The notes under the pieces were generated by a model. It searched no databases, had not been told where the DNA came from, and saw only the letters and a list, made by a program, of their open reading frames with translations. From assembly GCF_001660705.2 (NCBI RefSeq), contig NZ_LYBV02000034.1, positions 186,001 through 250,000 of the forward strand: DNA of 64,000 nt. Reading direction: 5' to 3'. Of this stretch, positions 27,198 to 35,974 are shown piece after piece. Both the position numbers and the translations under genes were made by a program. Source of the DNA: Saccharicrinis aurantiacus (GTDB taxonomy: Bacteria > Bacteroidota > Bacteroidia > Bacteroidales > Marinilabiliaceae). Position 1 is the first letter of the stretch. Each line of letters starts with the position of its first letter.

Positions 27198-28125
27198 GAT
27201 TATTAAATCTAATTTTATCAATTATACAATAGGGTGCATACTTCTTTTAGTTTGTTCAAGTAACTGTTTTGCTCAGCGAGAAATAATTATGAGCCAATAC
27301 ATGTATAACAAATACAGTATTAACCCTGCTTTCGCAGGATCTCATGAATCTCTTTCCCTCTTTGCTTCATACAGAAAACAATGGTTAGGATTTGACCATA
27401 GTGCTAGCGGAGGAATAGCAACAATTCATTCTCCCCTAAAGAATGAAACAATGGCCTTAGGAGCTCAAGTATACTCCGAGAAAGTTGGCGTTACAAATAA
27501 CACTGGCTTTAATATTTCATATGCATATAGAACAAACATTAGCAATACCACAAAGTTAAGTTTTGCTCTATCTGCGGGCTTCTACAATCAAAACAATAAT
27601 TGGTCTGATGTTACAATTATCGATCCTGAAGACCCTTTATTTGGATATGCAGAGCAATTAAGTGCACCATGGCTTGGCTTTGGTACAGCAGTGTATAATA
27701 ATAACTATTTTATAGGCTTATCTATCCCTAGCTTAGTATATTCTGATAATTATGAAACAGGCGAGAATAAATTGGATTTCGGTAAAATTGATTATTTATT
27801 TACTGGAGGGTATTTTTTCCACATAAACTCAAATTTCACTTTAAACCCTGCCACCTTAGTAAGAGTAAATCCAAACACAACCAGCTTTATTGACTTTAGC
27901 ACTACCGCAATCATAAATAATGCTCTAATTTGCGGCGTTTCATACAGAACCACTAATGAGATTGTAGGAATATTAGGTTATCAAATATCACCTCAAACAC
28001 GAATCACCTATAGCCTCGATTACACACTCGAGAAGCTATCTAACTATAATAATGGAACACATGAAATAGCCCTACAATTTAACTTCGGTTATAAAATAAA
28101 TACTCCAAACCCTAAATTCTTTTAA
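27190..28125 (+). CDS. PorP/SprF family type IX secretion outer-membrane protein
   Basis: 311 residues. The signal peptide ends near NCFAQ. Family hallmarks are SQYMYNKYSINPAFAGSHESLSLF, FASYRKQWLGF and later beta strands of a 14-strand barrel ending NFGYKI. PorP/SprF proteins are outer-membrane barrels that attach type B-CTD cargo to the cell surface. The gene overlaps the cargo gene upstream by 8 bases and is followed 2 bases later by the PD40/PKD gene, a close match to the SprF-cargo pairing of Flavobacterium gliding loci. It is probably dedicated to the protein at 24993-27197. Confidence 0.92.
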   Translation: MIKIIKSNFINYTIGCILLLVCSSNCFAQREIIMSQYMYNKYSINPAFAGSHESLSLFASYRKQWLGFDHSASGGIATIHSPLKNETMALGAQVYSEKVGVTNNTGFNISYAYRTNISNTTKLSFALSAGFYNQNNNWSDVTIIDPEDPLFGYAEQLSAPWLGFGTAVYNNNYFIGLSIPSLVYSDNYETGENKLDFGKIDYLFTGGYFFHINSNFTLNPATLVRVNPNTTSFIDFSTTAIINNALICGVSYRTTNEIVGILGYQISPQTRITYSLDYTLEKLSNYNNGTHEIALQFNFGYKINTPNPKFF

Positions 28126-28127
28126 CT

Positions 28128-29543
28128 ATGAGCCGAATTTTTAAAAATATTATCATTCTACTCATACTAGCACTATTTCTTAATATTGAGTTAACTGCTC
28201 AAAATGCTATTATTAATAAACTCCCATTTAATAGTTCTGCGAAGAATGATTTTGCTCCGTTTGTTGTTGATTCAACTATCTACTTTTCTTCTGACAGAAA
28301 AAATGAACTCCTAAAATCATATCTCGACCAAAATAATAATTGGCTTCACAGAATATATCAAGTTCAAATTGTAAGTAAAAACAACTTCAGTAAACCTATA
28401 TTATTCTCTGCAACAGAAGACTATAAACTTAACACAGGCTCTATCTGGATAAGCCCTGGTGAAAAACGAGCATTTGTAACTCAAAATCAAGCTCCTAAAA
28501 CAAATAAAAAGAAACAACAAAAAAACCTTTTAGGTATATTCTCTATCGATAAGAGTTATGGATCTAATTGGCAAACACCAACACCATTTCCATACAATTC
28601 ACTTAATGAACATTCTACTGCTCACCCTACATTCAGCAGTGATGGTAAAACTATGTTCTTCGTTTCTAATCAAAACGATAGTTATGGGGAGAGCGACATA
28701 TACCAATCTGATTTTGAAAACGGACAGTGGTCAGAACCTATAAATTTAGGTTCAAACATTAATACATCAGGAAAAGAAATTTTCCCATACTATCACCCAT
28801 CCGGCAAACTCTACTTCTCTTCAAACGGGAGAAGTGAATCTAATGATTTTGATATATTCGTTAGTACATTCGAGAATAATGAATGGGGCAAAGCAAAAGC
28901 ACTTGAAGAACCAATAAATTCAAAATACAACGATTTCTCTTGCTTTATTTTTGAGTCTGAACTTGAAGGATATTTTGCATCTAACAGAGAGGGAGTGGAT
29001 AATATATATCACTTTAGAATCCCCTTTCCATCTTTTCCTAACGCACAAGAAGAGGTTGAAGACATATTCTGCTTCACACTTTTCGAAAATGGCCCTTATC
29101 AGTCTGATACTCTACCTTACAAATATAAATGGCTTTTTAATGATGGCATTACCAAAATGGGTACAGAGGTAGACCATTGTTTTCCTGGAGAAGGCGAATA
29201 TTCTGTTAATTTAAGTGTTTATGACACCTTACAAAAGGTAGACCTTTTTACAGTTGCCACCTATGATTTGCCTCTTGAGAACACACAACAAATAAAAATA
29301 GAATGCTCTGATACTGTAAAAGTTAATGAACCAATGAATATTTCAGCTAAAAACTCAGAACTGAAAGGTTTTATTCCCGAGGATTATTACTGGATATTAG
29401 ATCACAATAAAAAAACAAAAGGTATTACAATAAATCATATCTTTAGAAAGTCAGGAACGTATACCATTGTATGTGGTGCGCCATCAATACATAACCCACA
29501 ACACAAGCTTGCAACTAAAAAAACAATAATTGTAATAGAATAA
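28128..29543 (+). CDS. Secreted PD40 beta-propeller + PKD protein
   Basis: 471 residues. A signal peptide (1-25, ending LTAQN) is followed by PD40/TolB-like propeller repeats (about 30-300; DSTIYFSSDRK, FSSDGKTMFFVSNQND, YHPSGKLYFSSNGR, GYFASNREGVDNIYHF) and two PKD-like domains (about 310-385 and 390-471; YKWLFNDGITKMG...HCFPGEGEYSVNLSVYD and YYWILDHNKKTKG...HIFRKSGTYTIVCG). There is no T9SS sorting domain and no lipobox that I can see, so it is probably periplasmic. It lies 2 bases after the PorP/SprF gene. The PD40 part recalls PorE-type T9SS accessory proteins. Confidence 0.86.
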   Translation: MSRIFKNIIILLILALFLNIELTAQNAIINKLPFNSSAKNDFAPFVVDSTIYFSSDRKNELLKSYLDQNNNWLHRIYQVQIVSKNNFSKPILFSATEDYKLNTGSIWISPGEKRAFVTQNQAPKTNKKKQQKNLLGIFSIDKSYGSNWQTPTPFPYNSLNEHSTAHPTFSSDGKTMFFVSNQNDSYGESDIYQSDFENGQWSEPINLGSNINTSGKEIFPYYHPSGKLYFSSNGRSESNDFDIFVSTFENNEWGKAKALEEPINSKYNDFSCFIFESELEGYFASNREGVDNIYHFRIPFPSFPNAQEEVEDIFCFTLFENGPYQSDTLPYKYKWLFNDGITKMGTEVDHCFPGEGEYSVNLSVYDTLQKVDLFTVATYDLPLENTQQIKIECSDTVKVNEPMNISAKNSELKGFIPEDYYWILDHNKKTKGITINHIFRKSGTYTIVCGAPSIHNPQHKLATKKTIIVIE

Positions 29544-29550
29544 TAAACGC

Positions 29551-30522
29551 ATGTATAAACTTATCACCACAATACTTTTCTTAACCTTTTCATATATACT
29601 AATAGCCCAGCCAGTTCCAGCAATTGACGAGAATATACCCTACTTAGTTACCTTTGGAAAAGATGGAGAAACAGCATGGGGTGATAATGATTTCACACAA
29701 GTAATTTTCTATTCTGTCCCCAAAAGTCATACCGAACCAATATACATTAGGGTTTATGATCCAGATATTGGAGGGAAAATTGATGAACAAAAAGGCAAAT
29801 GGAATACAAAAATGAAATATAGCATCTATGGTGGTAAAGGAACATGTTCTGATGACGATGCTCGTAAAATTAACAAAAGTGGAAACTATAAAAGTGGTAC
29901 TTTATTATACACAAAGACATTTGGTATAAGTGATAAGTATGATGAAGATTGGTATACTTTTGGTCCAATTAACCCCACCGAAGGAGAATACCTACCTGAT
30001 TATGGAGGTTATGTTTTTAAAGTTATTGTAGAAGGAATATCTGGCGATGATGGCAACTTATATAGTTTATATCAGAGCTCTAAACCTAAAGAAAATGTTC
30101 CCGTAGAAGGAGCTTTTGCCTTTTACTTTAAGTACAAAATTAGACTTCATGATAATGTCAATGAAGTAAGCCATATCTATCCATACATTGATGACAAAGT
30201 TTTAGCTATTAAACAATCTAATTTTGATTGGGATAACGATGGTATCATTCGAATTATATCTGTCGCAAAAAATGGTGAAATGTTGGCCGTTTCTGCAGAT
30301 GATAACTGGGCAGAATCGAGACATACGATACACCCTTCTGAAAAAAATACCTCATACGATATTCAAATAATTAAAAACAAAACAGCTAATATTAAAAACA
30401 ACAATGTTGTTATATACCTTGAAAACCAATTTGGGGAGTTAATGCCATTCTACAGTGTACCAATTGGTGGAATACCAAAGTATAAGTACAGTATCGGCAT
30501 TAAACCTAAAATATCTAAATAA
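29551..30522 (+). CDS. Secreted protein of unknown function in the T9SS-linked operon
   Basis: 323 residues with a signal peptide (about 1-20, ILIAQPV). The mature protein is beta-rich and acidic, opening with PYLVTFGKDGETAWGDNDF, then IYIRVYDPDIGGKIDEQKG, a YSIYGGKGTCSDDDA segment and DNDGIIRIISVAKNGEM. I do not recognise the family and see no catalytic motif, sorting domain or lipobox. The gene lies 7 bases after the PD40/PKD gene and 6 bases before the propeller-phosphatase gene, so it is firmly inside the operon. Its periplasmic location would let it link the surface proteins to the sensor; that is inference. Confidence 0.8.
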   Translation: MYKLITTILFLTFSYILIAQPVPAIDENIPYLVTFGKDGETAWGDNDFTQVIFYSVPKSHTEPIYIRVYDPDIGGKIDEQKGKWNTKMKYSIYGGKGTCSDDDARKINKSGNYKSGTLLYTKTFGISDKYDEDWYTFGPINPTEGEYLPDYGGYVFKVIVEGISGDDGNLYSLYQSSKPKENVPVEGAFAFYFKYKIRLHDNVNEVSHIYPYIDDKVLAIKQSNFDWDNDGIIRIISVAKNGEMLAVSADDNWAESRHTIHPSEKNTSYDIQIIKNKTANIKNNNVVIYLENQFGELMPFYSVPIGGIPKYKYSIGIKPKISK

Positions 30523-30528
30523 TAGTTC

Positions 30529-33500
30529 ATGCAATACATAAAAAGAATATCTACCCTATGCTGCACTATATTATTTTGGCTTTGTGCTACGGTAAGCAGC
30601 AATGCACAATCCCTCGATTTTAAGAATTTTGATTCTGACATGGGATTGCCGCAAAATTTTGTGTATTGTTTAACTCAAGATCATAAAGGGTACCTTTGGA
30701 TAGGAACTGGCGAAGGACTTGTAAGGTATGATGGCTTAGATTTTACAACCTACACTGTTAATGATTCACTAAGCTCTGATTTTGTTCATTCTCTATATGT
30801 TGATAACAAGAACACTCTCTGGGTAGGTCATAAGAATGGAAAAATATCATATTATGAGAATAACAAATTCCATAAAATAAAATCGGACTTAGAGACTTCA
30901 AGCCCGATACGCGATATTTGTGAAGATGAATTAGGTAACATATGGGCTACTGTTCAAAATAATGGACTTATTAAGATCACTCCAAATAAAGAAATCACAT
31001 CATATTTTAATTCCGAACTATTCGGAGATAAATTATATTACTCCTTAGAATCTATAAATGCCTTTAGTATTTTAATAGGTACATCCGATGGTTTAGAATT
31101 ATTACACCTCGACTCTAATGGTTCTCCAAAGAACATTGAAACCATTGAGGATATAGCTTATACAAACATCAACTCAATTGTTAAACGCAGAGCAATTGAA
31201 GGAGAATATTGGATTGGCACTGAAGACAGTGGATTCTTTTTATTCAAATACGATAAAAAAACAGCATCGCACGTAGCAAATAACAATTTATGCATTGCTT
31301 TTAATATTGAAGAAGAAAACATTATAGATATTTTTGAAGATGATAATGGAGATCTGTTGTTGGCAACATGGGGTAACGGAGTAATTAAACTTTTTTACGA
31401 CTCAGCGAAACAGTCATTTCGAGAATCTTATCAGTTTTCGAAAGCGAATGGTTTAAATCATGACTTTATCAAGCAAATACTCACCGATAGAGAAGGTAAC
31501 TATTGGATTGCAACTTATGGGAGTGGGATCTCGGTATTATTAAACGATAAGTTCATTCGTTACGATCTTGAGAATATAGGATTCAAGCAACATAAAGCCG
31601 TAGCAGTATTATCCGTCAATAATAACATATGGATAGGTTTGGATAATGGCATATTAAAAGCCGATGAATTTTGCTTTACAAACCACGAATATTACGATAG
31701 TGCTCTTGGAATTCCTAATGATAGAATAACTGGTTTCAAATACGATAAAGACAGTACGCTATGGGTTTCATCTTTAAACAAAGGCTTGTATTACAGGAAA
31801 ACAGGTCAATTAAATTTTAATCGTTATAACTACTCAAACAATATTATAGATAATAAAATTAACGATATTGAAATTATTGACAATAAACTTGTTTTAGCAA
31901 CGGTTGGAGGGCTTTTTACAATTAATTTAACAAATGAAGCTATCGATAAGCTTACAACACAAAGGGGATTGCCACATAACTGCATTAATTTTATTTATGT
32001 AGATAGAAATAATAAAATGTGGATCGGTCCTAAATCGAGCGGTATTTGTAAAATAGATAATAACAATATTGAAATTCATAAATTAGCACAAACACCTATC
32101 AACGTCTCTGGAATGACTGAAGATCGAGAAGGTAATTATTGGTTATCAACAATTGGAAAAGGAGTATTGAAATACAATAACGATAATCTTGAATCAATCT
32201 CAATATCTGATGGATTAACCAAAAACTATTGTTATGATATAATATGTGATAAGAATGATCAATTATGGATTTGCCATTGGCCAGGTATCAGTTCTATTAA
32301 TTTAAACACTAACCAAATCAGACAATTTGGCTTTGCCGATAATTTAGGAAGCGATTTCTATAAGCTTTGGGAAGACAATGATAGAAATATTTGGTTTGCC
32401 TCGAGCAAAGGAATTATTAAATATTTTCCGGATAGAGACAAGAAAAACCTTGTTCCGCCAATGCTAAACTTCACCAATGTATTAATTTCTGGTAAGTCAT
32501 ATATAAATCAGAAAGTCATAAAACTTCCTTACCCATATGGTAACGAGAGCTACAAACTCAAATTTGAGTTTACAGGTATTAGCTTTAAGTCTCCCTCTGA
32601 TGTGACTTACAAAATAAAAATGGAAGAGAAAAGTGACACCGATTCAAATGATTGGATAGATCTTGGGTTAACAAACTTTCGAGAATATGAATACCTTCCG
32701 GATGGTGAGTATACCTTTAAAGTAATGGCTAAAAATGCTGATAATGTTGAAACCAGTAAACCAATTAGCATTAAAATAATTATAGCTACACCTTTTTGGA
32801 AAAAATTATGGTTCTACATTCTTGTAGTTATTGCCTCAATAGCTAGCATTAGATTCATTATAATGTTTAGAGAACGTAAAATTAAGGCCCAAAATGAATA
32901 TCTTGCCCAAGAGGTAGCTTCAAAAACAGTTATCCTTCGTCAACAAAATGAAGAAATTAAACAAAAGAATCAAGACATTACTGACAGTATAACATATGCC
33001 AAAAAGATTCAAAGATCTATACTACCACCTCTAGGCGAATTTGAAAATATTTTCCCAGAATCGTTTATATTCTTCAAGCCGCGTGATATTGTTAGTGGCG
33101 ATTTTTATTGGTTTAAGAAAACAAAAGACCTATTTATATTATGCTGTGCTGATTGTACTGGACATGGGGTTCCAGGAGCATTTATGTCAATGATTGGATC
33201 TACACTACTTAATGACATATTTAAACTACCTAATGTGAATTCTCCTGCCGAGATGTTAGAAAGGTTAGATAATGATATTAGAGTTCTGTTACAGAAGGGT
33301 GGTGATGAGCATTCTAAAGATGGAATGGATATTTCTGTTGTAGAAATAAATTTAAATACAAATAAGGTAAGATTAGCATCTGCCAAGCGCCCTGTATTTT
33401 TATATATAAACGACGAACTTACTATTTATAATGGAACAAGAAGAAGCATTGGTGATGATGAACTAACTACAGGTTCAAGGTTCGTTAATTACGAATATAA

Positions 33501-33726
33501 TTGTGATAAAGGTGATATTATATACTTATTCTCTGATGGCTACACTGACCAATTTGGAGGCCCGAATGAGAAGAAGTTTATGAAAAGTGGAGTGAAAAAG
33601 CTACTGCACGAAATACATAATAAACCGATGCAAAACCAAGGCTCAATTGTTAAAGATAACTTCCTTAATTGGATGGGTGATTGCGATCAAATAGATGATG
33701 TTCTATTTATGGGGATAAGATTATAA
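30529..33726 (+). CDS. Two-component-type beta-propeller sensor with SpoIIE/PP2C phosphatase output
   Basis: 1065 residues. A signal peptide (1-26) is followed by about 12-14 Reg_prop repeats forming a double beta-propeller (about 30-680; DHKGYLWIGTGEGLVRYDG, DREGNYWIATYGSGI), a Y_Y_Y Ig-like domain (about 690-750, YKLKFEFTGISFKSP, PDGEYTFKVMAKN), one membrane segment (about 754-779), a coiled coil with ITYAKKIQRSILPP (about 816-832) and a cytoplasmic SpoIIE/PP2C phosphatase with metal-binding Asp residues in VSGDFYW (near 855), CADCTGHGVPGAFMS (near 873) and LFSDGYTDQFGG (near 1001). This is a hybrid-sensor periplasmic half with a phosphatase in place of a kinase. No anti-sigma or STAS partner is encoded nearby. 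Confidence 0.93.
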   Translation: MQYIKRISTLCCTILFWLCATVSSNAQSLDFKNFDSDMGLPQNFVYCLTQDHKGYLWIGTGEGLVRYDGLDFTTYTVNDSLSSDFVHSLYVDNKNTLWVGHKNGKISYYENNKFHKIKSDLETSSPIRDICEDELGNIWATVQNNGLIKITPNKEITSYFNSELFGDKLYYSLESINAFSILIGTSDGLELLHLDSNGSPKNIETIEDIAYTNINSIVKRRAIEGEYWIGTEDSGFFLFKYDKKTASHVANNNLCIAFNIEEENIIDIFEDDNGDLLLATWGNGVIKLFYDSAKQSFRESYQFSKANGLNHDFIKQILTDREGNYWIATYGSGISVLLNDKFIRYDLENIGFKQHKAVAVLSVNNNIWIGLDNGILKADEFCFTNHEYYDSALGIPNDRITGFKYDKDSTLWVSSLNKGLYYRKTGQLNFNRYNYSNNIIDNKINDIEIIDNKLVLATVGGLFTINLTNEAIDKLTTQRGLPHNCINFIYVDRNNKMWIGPKSSGICKIDNNNIEIHKLAQTPINVSGMTEDREGNYWLSTIGKGVLKYNNDNLESISISDGLTKNYCYDIICDKNDQLWICHWPGISSINLNTNQIRQFGFADNLGSDFYKLWEDNDRNIWFASSKGIIKYFPDRDKKNLVPPMLNFTNVLISGKSYINQKVIKLPYPYGNESYKLKFEFTGISFKSPSDVTYKIKMEEKSDTDSNDWIDLGLTNFREYEYLPDGEYTFKVMAKNADNVETSKPISIKIIIATPFWKKLWFYILVVIASIASIRFIIMFRERKIKAQNEYLAQEVASKTVILRQQNEEIKQKNQDITDSITYAKKIQRSILPPLGEFENIFPESFIFFKPRDIVSGDFYWFKKTKDLFILCCADCTGHGVPGAFMSMIGSTLLNDIFKLPNVNSPAEMLERLDNDIRVLLQKGGDEHSKDGMDISVVEINLNTNKVRLASAKRPVFLYINDELTIYNGTRRSIGDDELTTGSRFVNYEYNCDKGDIIYLFSDGYTDQFGGPNEKKFMKSGVKKLLHEIHNKPMQNQGSIVKDNFLNWMGDCDQIDDVLFMGIRL

Positions 33727-33748
33727 AAGAATTCAATTGAATAAAATA

Positions 33749-33785
33749 AGAATGGGTAATATGAACTATACATATTACCCATTCT
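33749..33785. terminator. Bidirectional terminator
   Basis: A perfect 15-bp stem (33749-33763 with 33771-33785) with a 7-nt loop lies between the convergent phosphatase and psd genes. T-rich sequence follows on the plus side and A-rich sequence precedes it, so it can act on both strands. Confidence 0.82.
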
Positions 33786-33809
33786 CATTTTATAATTATC
33801 TTATTTCCT

Positions 33810-34466
33810 TTACAGTTGAGCAATTATCGTTTGAGTACCTGTTACTTTCTCATCTAAATCAACCTTAATATCAGCATCTAAGGGCAAATAAAGATCAAGT
33901 CTTGATCCGAACTTAATAAAACCCATTTGTGCTCCTTGATCAACTGTAGTATTGTTCTCAGCATAACAAACAATCCTACGTGCCATTGCACCAGCAACTT
34001 GCCTTACAACAATTTGTTTGCCTGACTTATCTTCAATTAAAACGGTTGTTCTTTCATTCTCAGTAGATGATTTCGGCAAATAAGCTCCCATAAATCTACC
34101 TGAATGGTGCTTCACAAATTTCACGACCCCACTCATTGGAAACCAATTAACATGTACATTCAATGGAGTCATAAATATTGAAACTTGTTTACATTTAGTT
34201 TTCAAACATTCTGGTTCGTCAACCTCCTCAATTACAACTACAGTACCATCTGCTGGCGCTATTACCGTTCCATCCTGTATTTTACATACACGTAATGGGC
34301 TACGGAAAAAGTTAACTACTACAAGCCATAATATAAAACTCAATCCTAAGCTTATTAAGGTTATTATTAAACTTTGTGATGATAAGAAATACACCCCCAA
34401 ATTTATTATAGCTAAAGCTATGAACGAAACTAGAATAGTAGAATATCCTTCTTTATGAATTGTCAT
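33810..34466 (-). CDS. psd: Phosphatidylserine decarboxylase (short, proenzyme form)
   Basis: 218 residues. Two N-terminal membrane segments (about 10-50) precede the catalytic part: PADGTVVVIEEVDE, the His region FMTPLNVHVNWFPMSGVV, and FIKFGSRLDLYLP near residue 187, where self-cleavage at Gly-Ser makes the pyruvoyl group. This is the short Psd type common in Bacteroidota. It makes phosphatidylethanolamine at the inner membrane. It lies 14 bases downstream of cdsA, which supplies CDP-diacylglycerol to the same pathway. Confidence 0.93.
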   Translation of the reverse strand: MTIHKEGYSTILVSFIALAIINLGVYFLSSQSLIITLISLGLSFILWLVVVNFFRSPLRVCKIQDGTVIAPADGTVVVIEEVDEPECLKTKCKQVSIFMTPLNVHVNWFPMSGVVKFVKHHSGRFMGAYLPKSSTENERTTVLIEDKSGKQIVVRQVAGAMARRIVCYAENNTTVDQGAQMGFIKFGSRLDLYLPLDADIKVDLDEKVTGTQTIIAQL

Positions 34467-34480
34467 GTTTATAGTGGGAA

Positions 34481-35293
34481 TTAATTAACAAAATAAATTA
34501 AAAAAAAGAGAGTTATTGGAATTGCGAACAAAACCGCATCAAAACGATCTAGTACACCGCCATGGCCAGGTAATAAGTTTCCGGAATCTTTAGCATTTAG
34601 GCTCCTTTTCAACAAGGACTCAGATAGATCTCCATAAATTGCAACTACAGAAATTAAAGCAGATAAGACTAACCAATGAATCAGAGACATAGCTGGCCAA
34701 AGTATATAAATCTCACCCGCAGCAAACAAGGTAAGCATAAATCCTCCTATGGCGCCCTCCCAAGACTTCTTGGGGGAAATTCTTTCAAACAAACGATGTT
34801 TACCAAGAGATACACCAAACAGATATGCACCTGTATCATTTAGCCAAACCAAAATAAAAATTATCAAGGGTACTCTAAAATTGTAAGTTCCACTTAAATA
34901 CGCAATTTTACTTAAAAGAGAAAACGGTACAGCTATTAGCAAGGCAATTAGTAAAGTACCTCCTATATTACCAATAGGGTTATTCTTTTTACGATACAGT
35001 TCAGTAATAAATATTCCCATTGAGATTGGGATCAATAAAAAGAAAAGCTTTGGGTCTGAAATTCCAGAGTTAACCAAAAATGAAGCTACATAAACAAAAA
35101 CCGACAACAATACAGTTAAAAAAAACGAAGGTTCAATACCTCCACCTTTTAATAGTTTATGCAATTCCGTTGTCCCAAGTATAACTACTGCAAAAAAGAC
35201 TACAAAAAAAGAAACAGGACTATAAAATATTCCTCCTGCTATAATAAGAACAAATAATATACCTGTTATGGTACGTTGCCAAAAGTTATTCAT
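34481..35293 (-). CDS. cdsA: Phosphatidate cytidylyltransferase CdsA
   Basis: About 270 residues from the ATG at 35291-35293 (MNNFWQRTITG), which matches family starts; an in-frame ATG at 35326 would add 11 residues and cannot be excluded. About eight membrane segments and the signature VWLNDTGAYLFGVSLGKHRLFERISPKKSWEG and the C-terminal LPGHGGVLDRFDA are diagnostic. It makes CDP-diacylglycerol from phosphatidic acid and CTP. It is part of the rsfS-ftsH-lutC-cdsA-psd run. Confidence 0.95.
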   Translation of the reverse strand: MNNFWQRTITGILFVLIIAGGIFYSPVSFFVVFFAVVILGTTELHKLLKGGGIEPSFFLTVLLSVFVYVASFLVNSGISDPKLFFLLIPISMGIFITELYRKKNNPIGNIGGTLLIALLIAVPFSLLSKIAYLSGTYNFRVPLIIFILVWLNDTGAYLFGVSLGKHRLFERISPKKSWEGAIGGFMLTLFAAGEIYILWPAMSLIHWLVLSALISVVAIYGDLSESLLKRSLNAKDSGNLLPGHGGVLDRFDAVLFAIPITLFFLIYFVN

Positions 35294-35338
35294 TAATTTC
35301 AGATCTTTCCGTGCAAAATTAAGCAATTAAGTAAACTA

Positions 35339-35974
35339 TTATCTACTTTCATCGATAAAAACAAACAATTCTTTAGGTCCATGTGCTCCCATAACCAATG
35401 TTTTTTCAATATCTGCAGTTCTGCTTGCGCCCGTTATAAACGAAACTAAAGAAGGAAAGTTACGTCCAAATCGATTTTCTAACAGATTTAATGCATCCGT
35501 AGGAAAAGCAACCAATTGTGATTTTGCTGCAATTACAATATGAATTGGTGGAAAGACGTTGAGTCTTCTTCCTGACTCATGTGTTGAACTTATTACTATT
35601 GAACCAGTTCTAGATACTAAAAATTCACACCTCGTAATTGCTGCTTCCATATTATTAAAGTCAGCATCAACATCGGTAAGTGATATTTTCTTTTCTTGAG
35701 CTAACTTCTTAATTTCAGAATCTAAACAGAAAACCGTTTCTAACCCTTTTTTAGAAATTAATTGTTCAATTTCACTTATTATTATTGAACTATCATTACA
35801 CAATGATACATGTCCTCCAATAGATTCCAACTCATTTTTAAAAGTTAACAACAAATCCTCAGGCATTGGAAACTCATGCTTATCAAAATCGGAAAGAGGG
35901 AAAGCATAATCCCTTCCCTCTTCCATTGATTCTTTAATGCGTGATAATATTTTCTCTCTAGACGAGTTACTCAT
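35339..35974 (-). CDS. LutC/YkgG family LUD-domain protein
   Basis: 211 residues with a LUD domain. The N-terminus SREKILSRIKESMEEGR and the C-terminal SLVSFITGASRTADIEKTLVMGAHGPKELFVFI are typical of LutC-type lactate-utilisation proteins. The usual partners LutA and LutB are not here; instead the gene overlaps ftsH by 8 bases and precedes cdsA, an order that I recall as common in Bacteroidota. Its function in this setting is not known; a role in lactate oxidation should not be assumed. Confidence 0.88.
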   Translation of the reverse strand: MSNSSREKILSRIKESMEEGRDYAFPLSDFDKHEFPMPEDLLLTFKNELESIGGHVSLCNDSSIIISEIEQLISKKGLETVFCLDSEIKKLAQEKKISLTDVDADFNNMEAAITRCEFLVSRTGSIVISSTHESGRRLNVFPPIHIVIAAKSQLVAFPTDALNLLENRFGRNFPSLVSFITGASRTADIEKTLVMGAHGPKELFVFIDESR

